64,000 nucleotides of DNA from Levilactobacillus suantsaiihabitans (GCF_004745505.1 NZ_RKLX01000008.1:56538-120537), one strand, 5' to 3'; shown: positions 24,853 through 34,057, counted from the stretch's first letter. Notes: a model not told the origin generated them from the letters alone. Translations and numbers: made by a program.

Positions 24853-26319
24853 ATGCGAAATTGGGAAAGTTTCTTACGAGGCCTACTGATCAGTCTCGTC
24901 GCGTTGGTGGGCTGCTGGCTGGTTGCTGGTCCCACCGCCCACGCGGCGACCAGCGCCCCGCAAACACCAACGTCGCCTCCTACGTCGATTCTCGGGATCA
25001 ACCTGACTGGTGGGTTTACCCAGCAACCCATTGATTCCAACGTCATTTCTGGACACAGCGTGACCCTTTCCGCTAAAGGGACGCGGAACATTTTGGAAAC
25101 TGCGACCAACCCACTGGGCAGTCGGAAGTACGTCTGGTGGGAATCTACGGACGGTGGCAGTACCTATCAACAGGTTGGCACCAACAGTACGACCTACACG
25201 TTTACCGCGCCGGAGGTCACGAAAGACACGCCGCTCATGTTCCAATGTGAATATGATTTTACCGGACTGGGCCTCTTTTACAACGAATGGTCACGCATTG
25301 CGACGGTCACCGTCACGCCCGACCGGGTCCCCACGACCGATATTCAAGTCTCGGCCGACAGTAACACCTTATACAACGGCGAATCCACAACCGTGCACGC
25401 GACGTTAACGCCAGACAACGCGACCGACCCCGTCACCTGGACCAGCAGTAACCCCTCGCTGGCTTCAGTTGACGCCTACGGTAACGTGACGGCCGCCAAC
25501 ACGTCCAGTACCATGGACGGCACGGCTAACGACCACGGCACCGTCACCATCACCGGGACCAGCAATGGCCGCAGCGATTCTACCAAGATTACCGTCGGCG
25601 CGCTGCAAAACGTCACCGTCAATGAAGGCAGTGACGCGACGTTTACGCTGAATAATCTTCCCGACGGTATGACCGTGGCAAACTGGTACAAGGTCGATGA
25701 CGGCACCACCACGGCGCTCAACTCGACCGCATCGAGTTACACCGTTAGCAAAACCACTGTCGGTGGCGACAATGGCACCGCGTACTACGCAACGTTGAAC
25801 TACACCGTGAATGGGAGTACCAAGACGGTCAATACCAACGCGGCACTCCTAACCGTCAATAAAAGTGGCCTGTTGTCACTGACGGCGGTGCCTAACTTCA
25901 ACTTTGGGAGTACGGATGTTGCTTCAGTCAGTCAGGACAATACCACCTTGGAGAACTTAGATGAAGCCACTAGCGGGAGTAATTACGACGGCAATGATAA
26001 CGGTGAGTTAAGCGTCATGGATAGCCGAGAGACCGGGGGTGACTGGACGTTAACAGCGAGCCTGTCACCCTTCGCCCTTAGCGATGGTGACACGGGGCAG
26101 CTGAGCGCCGTAATCCTCGATCTCTATGACCCGACTGCACGGCTGGATGAAAACATTCCAGCGACGAATACCGCCACCAAGATTTATACGTCGAGTGACT
26201 ACGATGGTCAGACCTTCGACGTGACCGACAGCCAGCTGAGTTTTGCGGCTGACCCGAAGATCACTGCCGGAGATTACCAAAGCACCGTCACCTGGACGTT
26301 GTCAGTAGCCCCTAGCTAA
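24853..26319 (+). CDS. Multidomain WxL surface protein with Ig-like/BIG2 domains
   Basis: A 488-residue exported protein. After the signal peptide (to about HAAT) come an Ig-like domain (about 40-155), a BIG2 domain (about 160-260, VTWTSSNPSLASVDAYGNV), a further Ig-like segment, and a C-terminal WxL domain with DWTLTA and the final VTWTLSVAPS. The domain order suggests an extended adhesin held by its WxL module. ATG 24853 follows GGGAGGAATC. It ends the operon and is followed by a terminator. Confidence 0.86.
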   Translation: MRNWESFLRGLLISLVALVGCWLVAGPTAHAATSAPQTPTSPPTSILGINLTGGFTQQPIDSNVISGHSVTLSAKGTRNILETATNPLGSRKYVWWESTDGGSTYQQVGTNSTTYTFTAPEVTKDTPLMFQCEYDFTGLGLFYNEWSRIATVTVTPDRVPTTDIQVSADSNTLYNGESTTVHATLTPDNATDPVTWTSSNPSLASVDAYGNVTAANTSSTMDGTANDHGTVTITGTSNGRSDSTKITVGALQNVTVNEGSDATFTLNNLPDGMTVANWYKVDDGTTTALNSTASSYTVSKTTVGGDNGTAYYATLNYTVNGSTKTVNTNAALLTVNKSGLLSLTAVPNFNFGSTDVASVSQDNTTLENLDEATSGSNYDGNDNGELSVMDSRETGGDWTLTASLSPFALSDGDTGQLSAVILDLYDPTARLDENIPATNTATKIYTSSDYDGQTFDVTDSQLSFAADPKITAGDYQSTVTWTLSVAPS

Positions 26320-26342
26320 TCACTAGTTTCGGTATCACTTAT

Positions 26343-26388
26343 AAAACGACCGCGTCAGTTGGTTGGTCAACTGGCGCGGTCGTTTTTT
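26343..26388 (+). terminator. Terminator of the WxL operon
   Basis: AAAACGACCGCG and CGCGGTCGTTTT pair, extended by CAGTTG/CAACTG, followed by TTTTTT. Confidence 0.93.
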
Positions 26389-26954
26389 GGTGTTAGCTAA
26401 AGGTTAAAAGCCGAAAATTAACGCGTTAATTACTGTAACAGCGGCGTTCTGACACCTAAATTGATGAAACCAAGTACCTGCGTCAGCCAGGGTTCCGCCT
26501 GCTCTGGGGAACACCTCCAGCCTGAGGAGCGGTCTTCCGGTTCGCTTGAAAGCCTGGCAAAACCGGCCAGTCTCTCAAGTCGTCCCGCGCTGTAGGCTGA
26601 GAAAGAACCTCAGCCAACATCGCCGACACAGCCGGCTCCACCCTGGCTGCCTCCGGCAAGTTGGTGGCTATCAGCGATACTGTGTTAATGATAGACTAGT
26701 CGTCAATGCCGCTATTATCTGGGGTTAAGACGACTGTTATGGCATGCACTAACATAGCCGAGAGTCCACCCCAGCAATCCAACGATAGACGGCCAGGTCG
26801 TATTGTGAGGCTGAAAACGACTATTTTTGACGCCAATCGTTACGATGAAACTCATGGCGCTAGGATTAATTGTTGACCACGTTATAGTGGCAAGCGACTG
26901 ATTCAGGCGCCTGGTCTCACGAGTCTCAGTGAACAAGCCACCATTCCCGCAGCC
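26389..26954. other. Intergenic region with a diverged dispersed-repeat copy B
   Basis: About 560 bases with no credible gene. At 26495-26560 GGGGAACACCTCCAGCC, GAGCGGTCTTCCGGTTCG and CTTGAAAGCC follow the order of the repeat core at 36539-36597 (GGAACGC, CGGTCTCG, CGCCTTGAACC). The right part holds no recognisable signal. Confidence 0.4.
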
Positions 26955-27788
26955 TTACTTGCGAACCACCAAGGCGAACGTCAACGGAATCTGTGGCGCC
27001 CCCGCGGGTAACTCGAACCAGTCGCCGCGTTGGACCAGGTCTGGTAATGCTGGCCACTCCGTTCGCGGATACTCGCCCAGAAAAGCGATGTGCAACCCAG
27101 CCTGTAGTAAGGCACTGGTAATTTCCTGGAAATCATGATTCCAGTTGTGATTCGTGGTGTGTTTGATTTGACCGGCAGAATGGTCCGTGTACGAGCTATC
27201 ACTCTCGTAGGTCGAGGCACCTGCGTTAAAGTAATCCGCGTGCACGTCCCAGGATGCAAAGTCCAACACGTTTAACAAGGGATGGTCGTCACGAATCAAG
27301 AAAGTCCCACCCGTCTTTAGCAGTGTCGCAATCGACTGGGCCCATTCCGTGAGCGTCGGCAACCAGGTGATGGTGCCCATGCTGGTCACGATAACGTCAA
27401 ATTGCCGCTGAATCACCCGGTCGGCAAACCGTGCGTCACCGGCCACAAAGGTCAACGGGGCCTGGGCCTTAGTCGCAATTTCACGGGCATAGGCCAGTGA
27501 CTGCTCTGAGAAGTCGAGTCCCGTCACGTGCGTTGCCCCCAGGCGCGACCAAGACAAGGTATCCGTGCCAATGTGACACTGCAGGTGTAACAAGTCCTGT
27601 CCTTGAACACTTTGGTGTGGCAACCAGGGCTTGAGGACGGCCAAGTCATGCTGGACCGTCGCCGTGATTTGCCTGCTATCGGCCACCAGTCCGGGTACGT
27701 CGTAAAAGTCCGAGTTCATGTGGACCCGCGCCCGGTCGTCCCAATTGGCTTGGTTGTCCGCTAAATCTCGTTGCGTCTCATCTGTCAT
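26955..27788 (-). CDS. SAM-dependent methyltransferase
   Basis: A 277-residue class I methyltransferase. Motif I is LLHLQCHIGTDTLSWSRLGA, followed by VTGLDFSEQSL (acidic end of strand 2) and the motif IV region FDVIVTSMGTITWLP. C-terminal sequence resembles small-molecule methyltransferases of the Methyltransf_25 type; the substrate is unknown. I choose ATG 27788 behind AGAGGTGAGG; GTG 27797 is in frame too. It stands alone. Confidence 0.82.
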   Translation of the reverse strand: MTDETQRDLADNQANWDDRARVHMNSDFYDVPGLVADSRQITATVQHDLAVLKPWLPHQSVQGQDLLHLQCHIGTDTLSWSRLGATHVTGLDFSEQSLAYAREIATKAQAPLTFVAGDARFADRVIQRQFDVIVTSMGTITWLPTLTEWAQSIATLLKTGGTFLIRDDHPLLNVLDFASWDVHADYFNAGASTYESDSSYTDHSAGQIKHTTNHNWNHDFQEITSALLQAGLHIAFLGEYPRTEWPALPDLVQRGDWFELPAGAPQIPLTFALVVRK

Positions 27789-28013
27789 TTTCCTCACCTC
27801 TTAGCTTCACAGTATACCCGATTTTATGGCGGTGTGGGGCAAACAACTTTGCCAAAACGTGTGATGATTTTGTGACGAACTTCTTAGGTTTTTCCTAATG
27901 CCGCCAAGAAACCTTAAAGCTCGCGGCAAAATGCCCCCCGGATGCACATTTAGGTGTAGGGTAGAACCATGTTAATCGACAGAACACTTAATCACACACT
28001 TGGAGGTGATTCG

Positions 28014-28526
28014 ATGCGTTGGGAACCCTTATTACTGATCATCTTAATGGCTGGACTCAGCGGCCTGCTCATCTTGGCTACCGGCGGCAAGCGGCGTTGG
28101 TTGGCGCTCTTAGTCCTCGGCTATTTCACCGGCCTGGCCGCCATCCTCTTCACGCCCATTTCGTTTGACGGCACAGCCATCTATATCATGCCCGTGGGCA
28201 TCGGTCGCGTGAACCTAACGACGCTTGACGTCTTCAACCTTGGCTTTTTAGAAAACATCGTCTTAACGATTCCGTTGGGCCTACTGCTTAAATGGGTCCT
28301 GCCCAGACTATCACTACTGGGCGTCGGCTTTTCCGGGCTGTTCTTCGGCAGCAGCGTGGAAACGATCCAATATGTCTTGTCCCACCACTGGCTGATCAAC
28401 CGCAGCAGTGACATCAACGACGTCTTGGCCAACGCGCTAGGCATCCTCATTGGCGGCTTAGCGGTCGCGGTCGTCTACCGTCTCACTGCCAAGCACCCAC
28501 AACACGCCCATCAGGTCACGGCCTGA
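28014..28526 (+). CDS. VanZ-family membrane protein
   Basis: A 170-residue integral membrane protein with about five helices. IMPVGIGRVN, TIPLGLLLKW, GSSVETIQYVLSHHWLINRSSDINDVLANALG is the VanZ signature region (the ETIQ and SxDxNDVxxNxxG motifs). Family members affect glycopeptide or envelope stress tolerance; the mechanism is not known. ATG 28014 follows CTTGGAGGTG. A bidirectional hairpin separates it from the convergent GtrA gene. Confidence 0.85.
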   Translation: MRWEPLLLIILMAGLSGLLILATGGKRRWLALLVLGYFTGLAAILFTPISFDGTAIYIMPVGIGRVNLTTLDVFNLGFLENIVLTIPLGLLLKWVLPRLSLLGVGFSGLFFGSSVETIQYVLSHHWLINRSSDINDVLANALGILIGGLAVAVVYRLTAKHPQHAHQVTA

Positions 28527-28544
28527 TGATTTCAAGACAACCTC

Positions 28545-28600
28545 TCAGTATCAAGCGGAATCAGTTGCCTGGTGGCACACGTTGCGGCTCAAAGCTCCCC
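28545..28600. repeat. Dispersed intergenic repeat, partial copy C
   Basis: AAGCGGAATCAGTTGCCTG followed by GTGG and CACGTTGCGGC matches the reverse complement of the right half of copy D (36622-36656) at about 32 of 36 positions by eye. Confidence 0.6.
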
Positions 28601-28638
28601 AACCGTGCTCCGGTCCATTTTCGCCAGTCAACGTTACC

Positions 28639-28687
28639 AAAAATCCCGCATCACCCGGTTCAAAGACTGGATGGTGCGGGATTTTTT
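28639..28687. terminator. Bidirectional terminator between VanZ and GtrA genes
   Basis: AAAAATCCCGCA pairs with TGCGGGATTTTTT, with an additional CACC/GGTG pairing. A and T runs on both sides serve both convergent genes. Confidence 0.85.
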
Positions 28688-29132
28688 AATCGCGTTCGTT
28701 AACGGATGAAGCTTTGCCCTTGTTTTTCTTAAACACGAACCATTTGCTAAAGAAATAATTGGCCAGGACCACGACGACCTGGTCGACCAGCTTGGTGAGC
28801 ATCTCGTTTTGCTGCAACAGAGACACCCCGGTCCACATGATGGCCATGTCCATGATCAACGTGGCACCCCGGGCCAAGAAGAAGGAGACGGCCTCATTGA
28901 ACAGCGCCTTGACCGTCGTGAAATGGGAATGAAAGACCCACACCCGGTTGGTGACGTAGGCAAACAGCACGGACAAGAACCACGCCCACACGTTGCCGAC
29001 CTGGTAATTCCAGCCCCAGAGGGTAACCGTCACGTAGAAGACGACCAGGTTCACCACCGTGGTCAGCCCCCCGAAAATCAGGTAGGCTAAGATGTCTTGA
29101 TACTTTTTATATAATCGTATAAGTTGTTGCAT
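28686..29132 (-). CDS. GtrA-family membrane protein
   Basis: A 148-residue protein with four membrane helices. YLIFGGLTTVVNLVVFYV is the GtrA N-terminal signature, then NVWAWFLSVLFAYVTNRVWVF and the C-terminal VVVLANYFFSKWFVFK. Family members help flip polyprenyl-linked sugars or shuttle cell-surface polysaccharide precursors. No glycosyltransferase gene is adjacent, so the partner is unknown. Confidence 0.86.
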   Translation of the reverse strand: MQQLIRLYKKYQDILAYLIFGGLTTVVNLVVFYVTVTLWGWNYQVGNVWAWFLSVLFAYVTNRVWVFHSHFTTVKALFNEAVSFFLARGATLIMDMAIMWTGVSLLQQNEMLTKLVDQVVVVLANYFFSKWFVFKKNKGKASSVNERD

Positions 29133-29358
29133 GTGTTGTTCCTCCCTGGATGCTTATCTTTCCTCGTTATAATCGAAAATCCCCATAGACGCAAGCCAAG
29201 TGGCCGATTCCAAAGAAAAAGTTAAAGGTTCGGCCACTGCCCTTACCCTGGTGACTAGTTTGACTAGCGATGCGGGTTTGTGTTGGGAAGTTGTTGGGGG
29301 CTGTGTTAGTTATTGTAAGTTAAAGTAATTTATTTAATCTCCCCTGCAGCACCCCATT

Positions 29359-29394
29359 AAAAAACACCGCCCGGCTAACACCACGGCGGCGTTT
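29359..29394 (-). terminator. Terminator of folT
   Basis: On the minus strand AACGCCGCC pairs with GGCGGTGTT, followed by TTTTT, a few bases after the folT stop codon. Confidence 0.8.
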
Positions 29395-29408
29395 GATCTA
29401 TCAGTATT

Positions 29409-29951
29409 TTAACGATTTAAACGTTCTTGAATCTGCTGGATGATCCGACTATTTAACAGCCAATACAGCAAGACGATTTGAATCGGTGTCACAATCAGCT
29501 GCTTGAGCAACCGTAGCGGCAACAGGCTCCAAAACGGCGTCTGGTACATGATGGTCACCCACAAGGTATTTAGTAAGGCGTTGACCACCACGGCAATGAT
29601 GACCGCCGCTGCGGCAATCCGTAGCCATGAGGCCGGCTGTCGGTACAAGAACAGCGCATAGATCAACGACCCCAAGATAGCTGAGAGCGTAAACCCGATG
29701 AAAAACGGCCCTCCGGTCATCAGCGTGCCGACCACGTCCACCACGGCCGCAGTCATCATCCCCCACCAGGGGCCAAACCACTTGGCCAGTAACGCCACGA
29801 TCAGGAAGGTAAAACTAAACTTAATAAAGTTGTTCCCAATCGCGAACCGACTGATCACCAGTTGTAACGCCATCAACAGGCCCATGGTGACCATACTCAA
29901 CGTATCCAGCTTCGGCAGCTGGGTTTTTGCTATCGTCTTCAATTCAGACAT
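29409..29951 (-). CDS. folT: Folate ECF transporter substrate-binding subunit
   Basis: A 180-residue S component with about six helices, resembling FolT: TMGLLMALQLVISRFAIG (ALxxALxxV-like S-component start), KFSFTFLIVALLAKWFGPWWG and GFTLSAILGSLIYALFLYR. It should dock on the shared EcfA/EcfA'/EcfT module encoded elsewhere. The tetrahydrofolate riboswitch directly upstream supports the substrate. ATG 29951 abuts GGAG with no spacer; TTG 29942 (codon 4) is 9 bases away and could be the real start. Confidence 0.88.
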   Translation of the reverse strand: MSELKTIAKTQLPKLDTLSMVTMGLLMALQLVISRFAIGNNFIKFSFTFLIVALLAKWFGPWWGMMTAAVVDVVGTLMTGGPFFIGFTLSAILGSLIYALFLYRQPASWLRIAAAAVIIAVVVNALLNTLWVTIMYQTPFWSLLPLRLLKQLIVTPIQIVLLYWLLNSRIIQQIQERLNR

Positions 29952-29974
29952 CTCCTAAGGGAGTTGCCACATTT

Positions 29975-30070
29975 CTGCGGTCAATGCGGAAATAAGATCG
30001 CGGGACACATTCCCTTCGTCCGGTGTTCACATTGCGTTCCACCAGCACTTGACGCCTTATTTCCTACTCC
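29975..30070 (-). ncRNA. Tetrahydrofolate (THF) riboswitch
   Basis: In the folT leader the minus strand reads GGAGTAGGAAATAAGGCGTC at its 5' side and CTTATTTCCGCATTG at its 3' side. GGAAATAAG and CTTATTTCC form the closing helix. GCGTCAAGTGCTGGTG matches the conserved GCGUUAAGUG core of the folT-linked THF riboswitch, and CACCGG pairs with CTGGTG-type sequence to form an inner arm. A downstream CTCCCTTAGGAG palindrome overlaps the ribosome binding site, so regulation is probably of translation. Confidence 0.82.
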
Positions 30071-30395
30071 GTAATTTTAATTACAGAAAATAGCATACCA
30101 TACTCACTGCCGACTTGCACGCGTTATGCGTCTGCCACTCTAAATAAAAGCGACTAGAACCCGCGACTTATCCGAGAATTAGTTGTTAAATGCTCTATGG
30201 TGGAAATTGGCCGCCTACCGTCTGCCACTAACTTCCGGCCAATACGTTGTTAACAGACGTTAACTTGCCAGAATCAGCCATCGTGAAACCCCAGCCGACG
30301 TTTGTCTCTGATTTCGCCAATTCCATGCGTTGATGCGCATTCTCACTTATACCCTGTGTGCATCTCACTTACCCTGTGTGCATCCCCGATAACCC
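30071..30395. other. Intergenic region upstream of the folT leader
   Basis: About 325 bases without a gene. It must hold the folT promoter (TATGCTATT near 30095 on the minus strand is a possible -10 zone). It also contains GCCGCCTACCGT, shared with the dispersed repeat (30209-30220), and a two-copy tandem repeat at 30342-30383. Confidence 0.5.
30342..30383. repeat. Two-copy tandem repeat (22 and 20 bases)
   Basis: CTCACTTATACCCTGTGTGC plus AT is followed directly by CTCACTTACCCTGTGTGCAT; the second copy lacks two bases. Confidence 0.85.
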
Positions 30396-30451
30396 AAAAA
30401 TGCGCCCCAGGACAGCCAGTCACTAAAGAATGATTGCCATCTCGGGACGCA
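30396..30451 (-). terminator. Terminator of the degV gene
   Basis: Minus strand TGCGTCCC pairs with GGGGCGCA, with inner GGC/GCC pairing, then TTTTTGGG. Confidence 0.75.
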
Positions 30452-30457
30452 CGCTGA

Positions 30458-31324
30458 TTAGGCACGGTCGAAATCTTTGATCCAGGCTAAGGCCAAGGCC
30501 TTTTCGCCCAGATGGGCCCCAATCACGGGACCGAAGTAGGATTGTTCTACCGGAATTGCCGGGTACTGGGCCGCAATCTTGTTCGCCCAGGCCTGACCGC
30601 CCTCCGGATCATTGGCGTTGATGACCAAGGCCCGTAGTGGATAATCCACCTTGGCCTGGGCCTCCACGAAGAGTTGTTCCACGCGGGCCAACGCCTTTTT
30701 CCGGGAACGCACCTTTTCAAAGGCCACGATCTCGTGGGTCTCGTCGTCAAACGTCAACAACGGCTTGATTCGCAAGACGCTACCGATGAACCCGGAGGCA
30801 TTGGACAACCGGCCGCCACGCACCAAGTTTTGCAGATCGTCGACCACGAAGTACTCGCCAATCGTGGACCGCAAGTCGTCTAAGCGCGCAATGATGGCTT
30901 CGGGGTCTGCACCCTTGGCAGCCATTCGTGAGGCCTCTATGGCCAAATAACCCATCAATTTGACCGTGATCTGTGAGTCATAGGGTATCACCCGGATATT
31001 TTCAATCGTCGGGGCAATATTTTTCAGCTGATTCACAAAACCGGAGATGGTGCTGGCCAAATGGATACTGATCACCGCATCGTATCCTTCGGCAGCCAAA
31101 TCGTTGTATAGGTTGATCATTTCCCCTAATGGCGGTTGGGACGTGCTGGGGAACGACTTGGAGTTTCTCAAGCGTTCGTAGAATTCACTAGTGGTAATAT
31201 CAACATCTTCATCGTAGGAGCGACCATCCATGATCACCGGAATTGGGACAACGTGAATGTGATACCGCTCAACCTCTTCTGCGGACAAATAGCTGGTACT
31301 ATCGGTGACCACAGCAATCTTCAT
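30458..31324 (-). CDS. DegV-family fatty-acid-binding protein (FakB type)
   Basis: A 288-residue DegV protein that presents a bound fatty acid to the FakA kinase for incorporation into phospholipids. VTDSTSYL at the N-terminus, STSQPPLGEM (about residue 60) and DAVISIHLASTISG are the canonical DegV lipid- and phosphate-contact motifs; RGGRLSNASGFIGSVLRIKPLL is the conserved central segment. The length is normal. No fakA gene is adjacent, which is common for DegV paralogues. Confidence 0.9.
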   Translation of the reverse strand: MKIAVVTDSTSYLSAEEVERYHIHVVPIPVIMDGRSYDEDVDITTSEFYERLRNSKSFPSTSQPPLGEMINLYNDLAAEGYDAVISIHLASTISGFVNQLKNIAPTIENIRVIPYDSQITVKLMGYLAIEASRMAAKGADPEAIIARLDDLRSTIGEYFVVDDLQNLVRGGRLSNASGFIGSVLRIKPLLTFDDETHEIVAFEKVRSRKKALARVEQLFVEAQAKVDYPLRALVINANDPEGGQAWANKIAAQYPAIPVEQSYFGPVIGAHLGEKALALAWIKDFDRA

Positions 31325-31385
31325 TTTTACACCTACTTTATCTTTTCATTCGTTCACCTAGGATAACATAAAACTGGCGCAACGC

Positions 31386-32633
31386 CTAGGCATTGTCCAC
31401 CGCGGACTGGGGAATCCGCCAGAAAATAACCAAACCCAAAATAAATAACAGCGACAAGGAAGCCGCGCCAATCCGGGACTGCCCGGTCCATTGGGTCACG
31501 ATGCCGACCAGCACCGGCCCCAAAACGGCGGAAAATTTTCCTAAGATATTATAAAAGCCAAAGAACTCACTGGAACGCGCCTTAGGGACCAGTCGACCAA
31601 AGTACGACCGGGACAAGGCCTGAATCCCCCCTTGACTGGTACCGACCAGCACGGCCAACAGCCAGAAGCTACCGACCGTCTTTAAATTAAGCGCCGCGAC
31701 ACAAATCAATAAGTACATGATAATGGCAATCAAGATGCCCAGGCGCGTGCTGGTCTTGTCGGCCAACCACCCGTACAGGATGGAAAAGGGAAAGGCCACC
31801 AGTTGAACCACCAGTAAAACGACGATCAAGGTGGTACTGTCGATGCCGATGTCTAAGCCGATCGACGTGGCCATGGTGAAGATGGTATCGACCCCATCGA
31901 TGTAACAGAAGTACGCGAGCAAGAACCAGGCCAGATACTTGTGCTGGCGAATGTGACCCAGCGTGTGCCAGACCCGCCGCCAGCTTTGCTTCAATGGTGC
32001 CTGCGTGACGGTCAAGGCGTGGCGTTGGTGGACGTTTTGTTGCAGCGGGATAAAGAACACCACCCACCAGATGGCGGCCAGAACAAAGCCCCAGCGCGCC
32101 ACGGCGGTACTCGACAGCTGACCAAAACCGTGCGTTAGCTGTAAGACCATAAATAAAATAAAGGCAATTACACCGCCCAGGTAGCCAAAGCCATAGCCGA
32201 CGCTGGACAACCGGTCCATTTGCCGATCATCGCTGACGTCGGTCAAGAAGCTGTCGTAAAACAGGTTGCCCCCGGAATAGCCCAGCACCGATAAGATGTA
32301 GACCACCAGCAGCCACTGCCACTGATCGGTGGGCAAGATGGCCAGGCCCAGCGTCATAACCATCCCCAACGAGGCAAACCCCGTCAGTAGGCGTTTCTTA
32401 AAGCCCTGATAGTCTGCTAATGCCCCTAAAAACGGCGCGAGCAAGGCGACTAGTAGCGTGCCCACACTGTTGGCATAGCCCCAGTAAGCCGTCGCGTTGG
32501 CCGCAGTGACCCCAGCCGCTTCGGCGATTCCCTTAAAGTAGATCGGCAAGACAGCAGTGGTCACGATGATGCCATATCCGGAATTGGCCCAATCGTACAA
32601 GACCCAACTCCACTGTTCTTTAGTCAATTTCAT
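31386..32633 (-). CDS. MFS transporter, UMF1/Atg22-like
   Basis: A 415-residue transporter with about 12 helices. The N-terminus WVLYDWANSGYGIIVTTAVLPIYFKG is the typical UMF1/Atg22-like signature, and LGALADYQGFKKR is the cytoplasmic MFS loop 2-3 motif. Family members export amino acids or small metabolites. The start codon lies within the last 14 bases of the phosphodiesterase gene, so the two are one operon. Confidence 0.85.
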   Translation of the reverse strand: MKLTKEQWSWVLYDWANSGYGIIVTTAVLPIYFKGIAEAAGVTAANATAYWGYANSVGTLLVALLAPFLGALADYQGFKKRLLTGFASLGMVMTLGLAILPTDQWQWLLVVYILSVLGYSGGNLFYDSFLTDVSDDRQMDRLSSVGYGFGYLGGVIAFILFMVLQLTHGFGQLSSTAVARWGFVLAAIWWVVFFIPLQQNVHQRHALTVTQAPLKQSWRRVWHTLGHIRQHKYLAWFLLAYFCYIDGVDTIFTMATSIGLDIGIDSTTLIVVLLVVQLVAFPFSILYGWLADKTSTRLGILIAIIMYLLICVAALNLKTVGSFWLLAVLVGTSQGGIQALSRSYFGRLVPKARSSEFFGFYNILGKFSAVLGPVLVGIVTQWTGQSRIGAASLSLLFILGLVIFWRIPQSAVDNA

Positions 32634-33924
32634 GAGAGGCCCCCTTTAGTGCCGCGGTCAACACGTGACCCGGCAACGGTTCGGGGAACTGCACCCCCAA
32701 CAGCTTAGCAAAGGTCGGGGCCTCATCGATCAGCCGGGCCTCGTCGAGCGTTTGTCCCGCCACGACGGCCGGACCATTCAAGACCAACGTCGTGAAGTAA
32801 TCCGGCTTGTCGGGATCGTAGCCGTGAACCCCGTGGTAGCGATCCGGTTGTCCCAGACTTGCGGGATCCACCGCTTCCACCACGGCCGGCCGCTGGGTCT
32901 CATCCGTGAAGTAATATCCCGCCTGCGCCTCGACCATAAATTGGCAGTGTGGGTCCGCGCCCCGTTTCGCCGCTGCGGCCCCGTCAATGACTTGTTCGAC
33001 GCCCTCAGTTGCTGCTAACAGGTGTCGCAGGGTCTTGGTATCGGCAAAGTTGCGGGTGTAAATGTACGTACAGCCGTCACAGGACTTGGCCCACACGTGC
33101 CAGTCAGGCTTGACCGTGCCGTTAGCCGTTGGAGTCAACCACCCCTTTTGGGCAAAGGCCTGGTTCAAATGGATCATGTGATCAACGTTGATCTGGTAGT
33201 GGTCGCCCAAAATGGCAAAGTTGGTCTCGCCAAAGGTCCCGGCAGCAATCGTGGCATCGATCAACTGACCGACGCGCGCATCCAAGCGTTTCAAGGCCGC
33301 CATGGCCTCCTCGGAGCGTACGCCGTAGCGGTGCCGCATACTATCCATGTCAACCAAGTGAATCAGCGTCAACCAGGGCTGACGGGTCTTTAAGGTGTCC
33401 ACCGCACACGCCGTAATGAAGTCGTCTAACTCGGGCTGTTGAATGCCGCGCCGCAAGTGACCGTACTTTTGGTTCATCCGCAAGAGAAAGGCCGGACTGC
33501 TGGCCTTCAAGGACACCAGCACCTGGTTGGTCCAAATGCGGTTCGGAAAGATCTCTGCTAAGTTATACGTAATCTTACTGCCGGCAGTCACGGGCCACAG
33601 GAAGGCCGCCGTCTTGCGGTGCCGTTGACGGACCAGGTCGTAGAGTGTCGGCACCTTCACGTCGCGTTGATACCAGTACCAATCGGGCGATGGCCGCTGG
33701 GACTGGAGCTTGGTGTTGTTGATGATGCCGTGCTCCCGCGGATATTGACCGGTGATGATCGTCGTGTGCGACGGGTAGGTCAGGGTCGGATAGATGCCCC
33801 GCACCCGCCGGACCCGCGTCCCGGTCGTGACCAAGCGGCGCAGGTTGGGTAACTCGTCGAGATGTTCATCCAGATCTCGACTGCCCAGTGCGTCTAATGA
33901 AATGATGACTAATCTGTGCTGAAT
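32620..33924 (-). CDS. Alkaline-phosphatase-superfamily phosphodiesterase, apparent ATT start
   Basis: Nucleotide pyrophosphatase/phosphodiesterase-like enzyme. The conventional-start frame (TTG 33834, 404 codons) would omit the first metal-binding Asp. Thirty codons further upstream the frame reads QHRLVIISLDALGSRDLDEH, the proper N-terminus, with no stop. The only start-like codon there is ATT 33924, nine bases after AAGGAG (33934-33939). The nucleophile Thr is expected in YPTLTYPSHTT; further metal ligands are in DMDSMRHRYG and ILGDH. No signal peptide is seen, so it is probably cytoplasmic. The product is 434 residues from ATT. Confidence 0.8.
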   Translation of the reverse strand: MQHRLVIISLDALGSRDLDEHLDELPNLRRLVTTGTRVRRVRGIYPTLTYPSHTTIITGQYPREHGIINNTKLQSQRPSPDWYWYQRDVKVPTLYDLVRQRHRKTAAFLWPVTAGSKITYNLAEIFPNRIWTNQVLVSLKASSPAFLLRMNQKYGHLRRGIQQPELDDFITACAVDTLKTRQPWLTLIHLVDMDSMRHRYGVRSEEAMAALKRLDARVGQLIDATIAAGTFGETNFAILGDHYQINVDHMIHLNQAFAQKGWLTPTANGTVKPDWHVWAKSCDGCTYIYTRNFADTKTLRHLLAATEGVEQVIDGAAAAKRGADPHCQFMVEAQAGYYFTDETQRPAVVEAVDPASLGQPDRYHGVHGYDPDKPDYFTTLVLNGPAVVAGQTLDEARLIDEAPTFAKLLGVQFPEPLPGHVLTAALKGASHEID

Positions 33925-34057
33925 AGGTGCTCACTCCTTAAAAATGCAAATTGACAAACGGCCAGGTCGAAGCGGTGAGCGAGTAAAGTTGGCAATCTCT
34001 TCTCCCGTCAAGGACACCCGCCATTTTCACCCCGCGTCTTGGTAACCTCCGTGGAGA

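Noticed and set aside
26546..26728. 60-codon ORF in the intergenic region after the WxL operon
   Set aside because: No ribosome binding site, no recognisable protein features, and it overlaps the diverged repeat copy.
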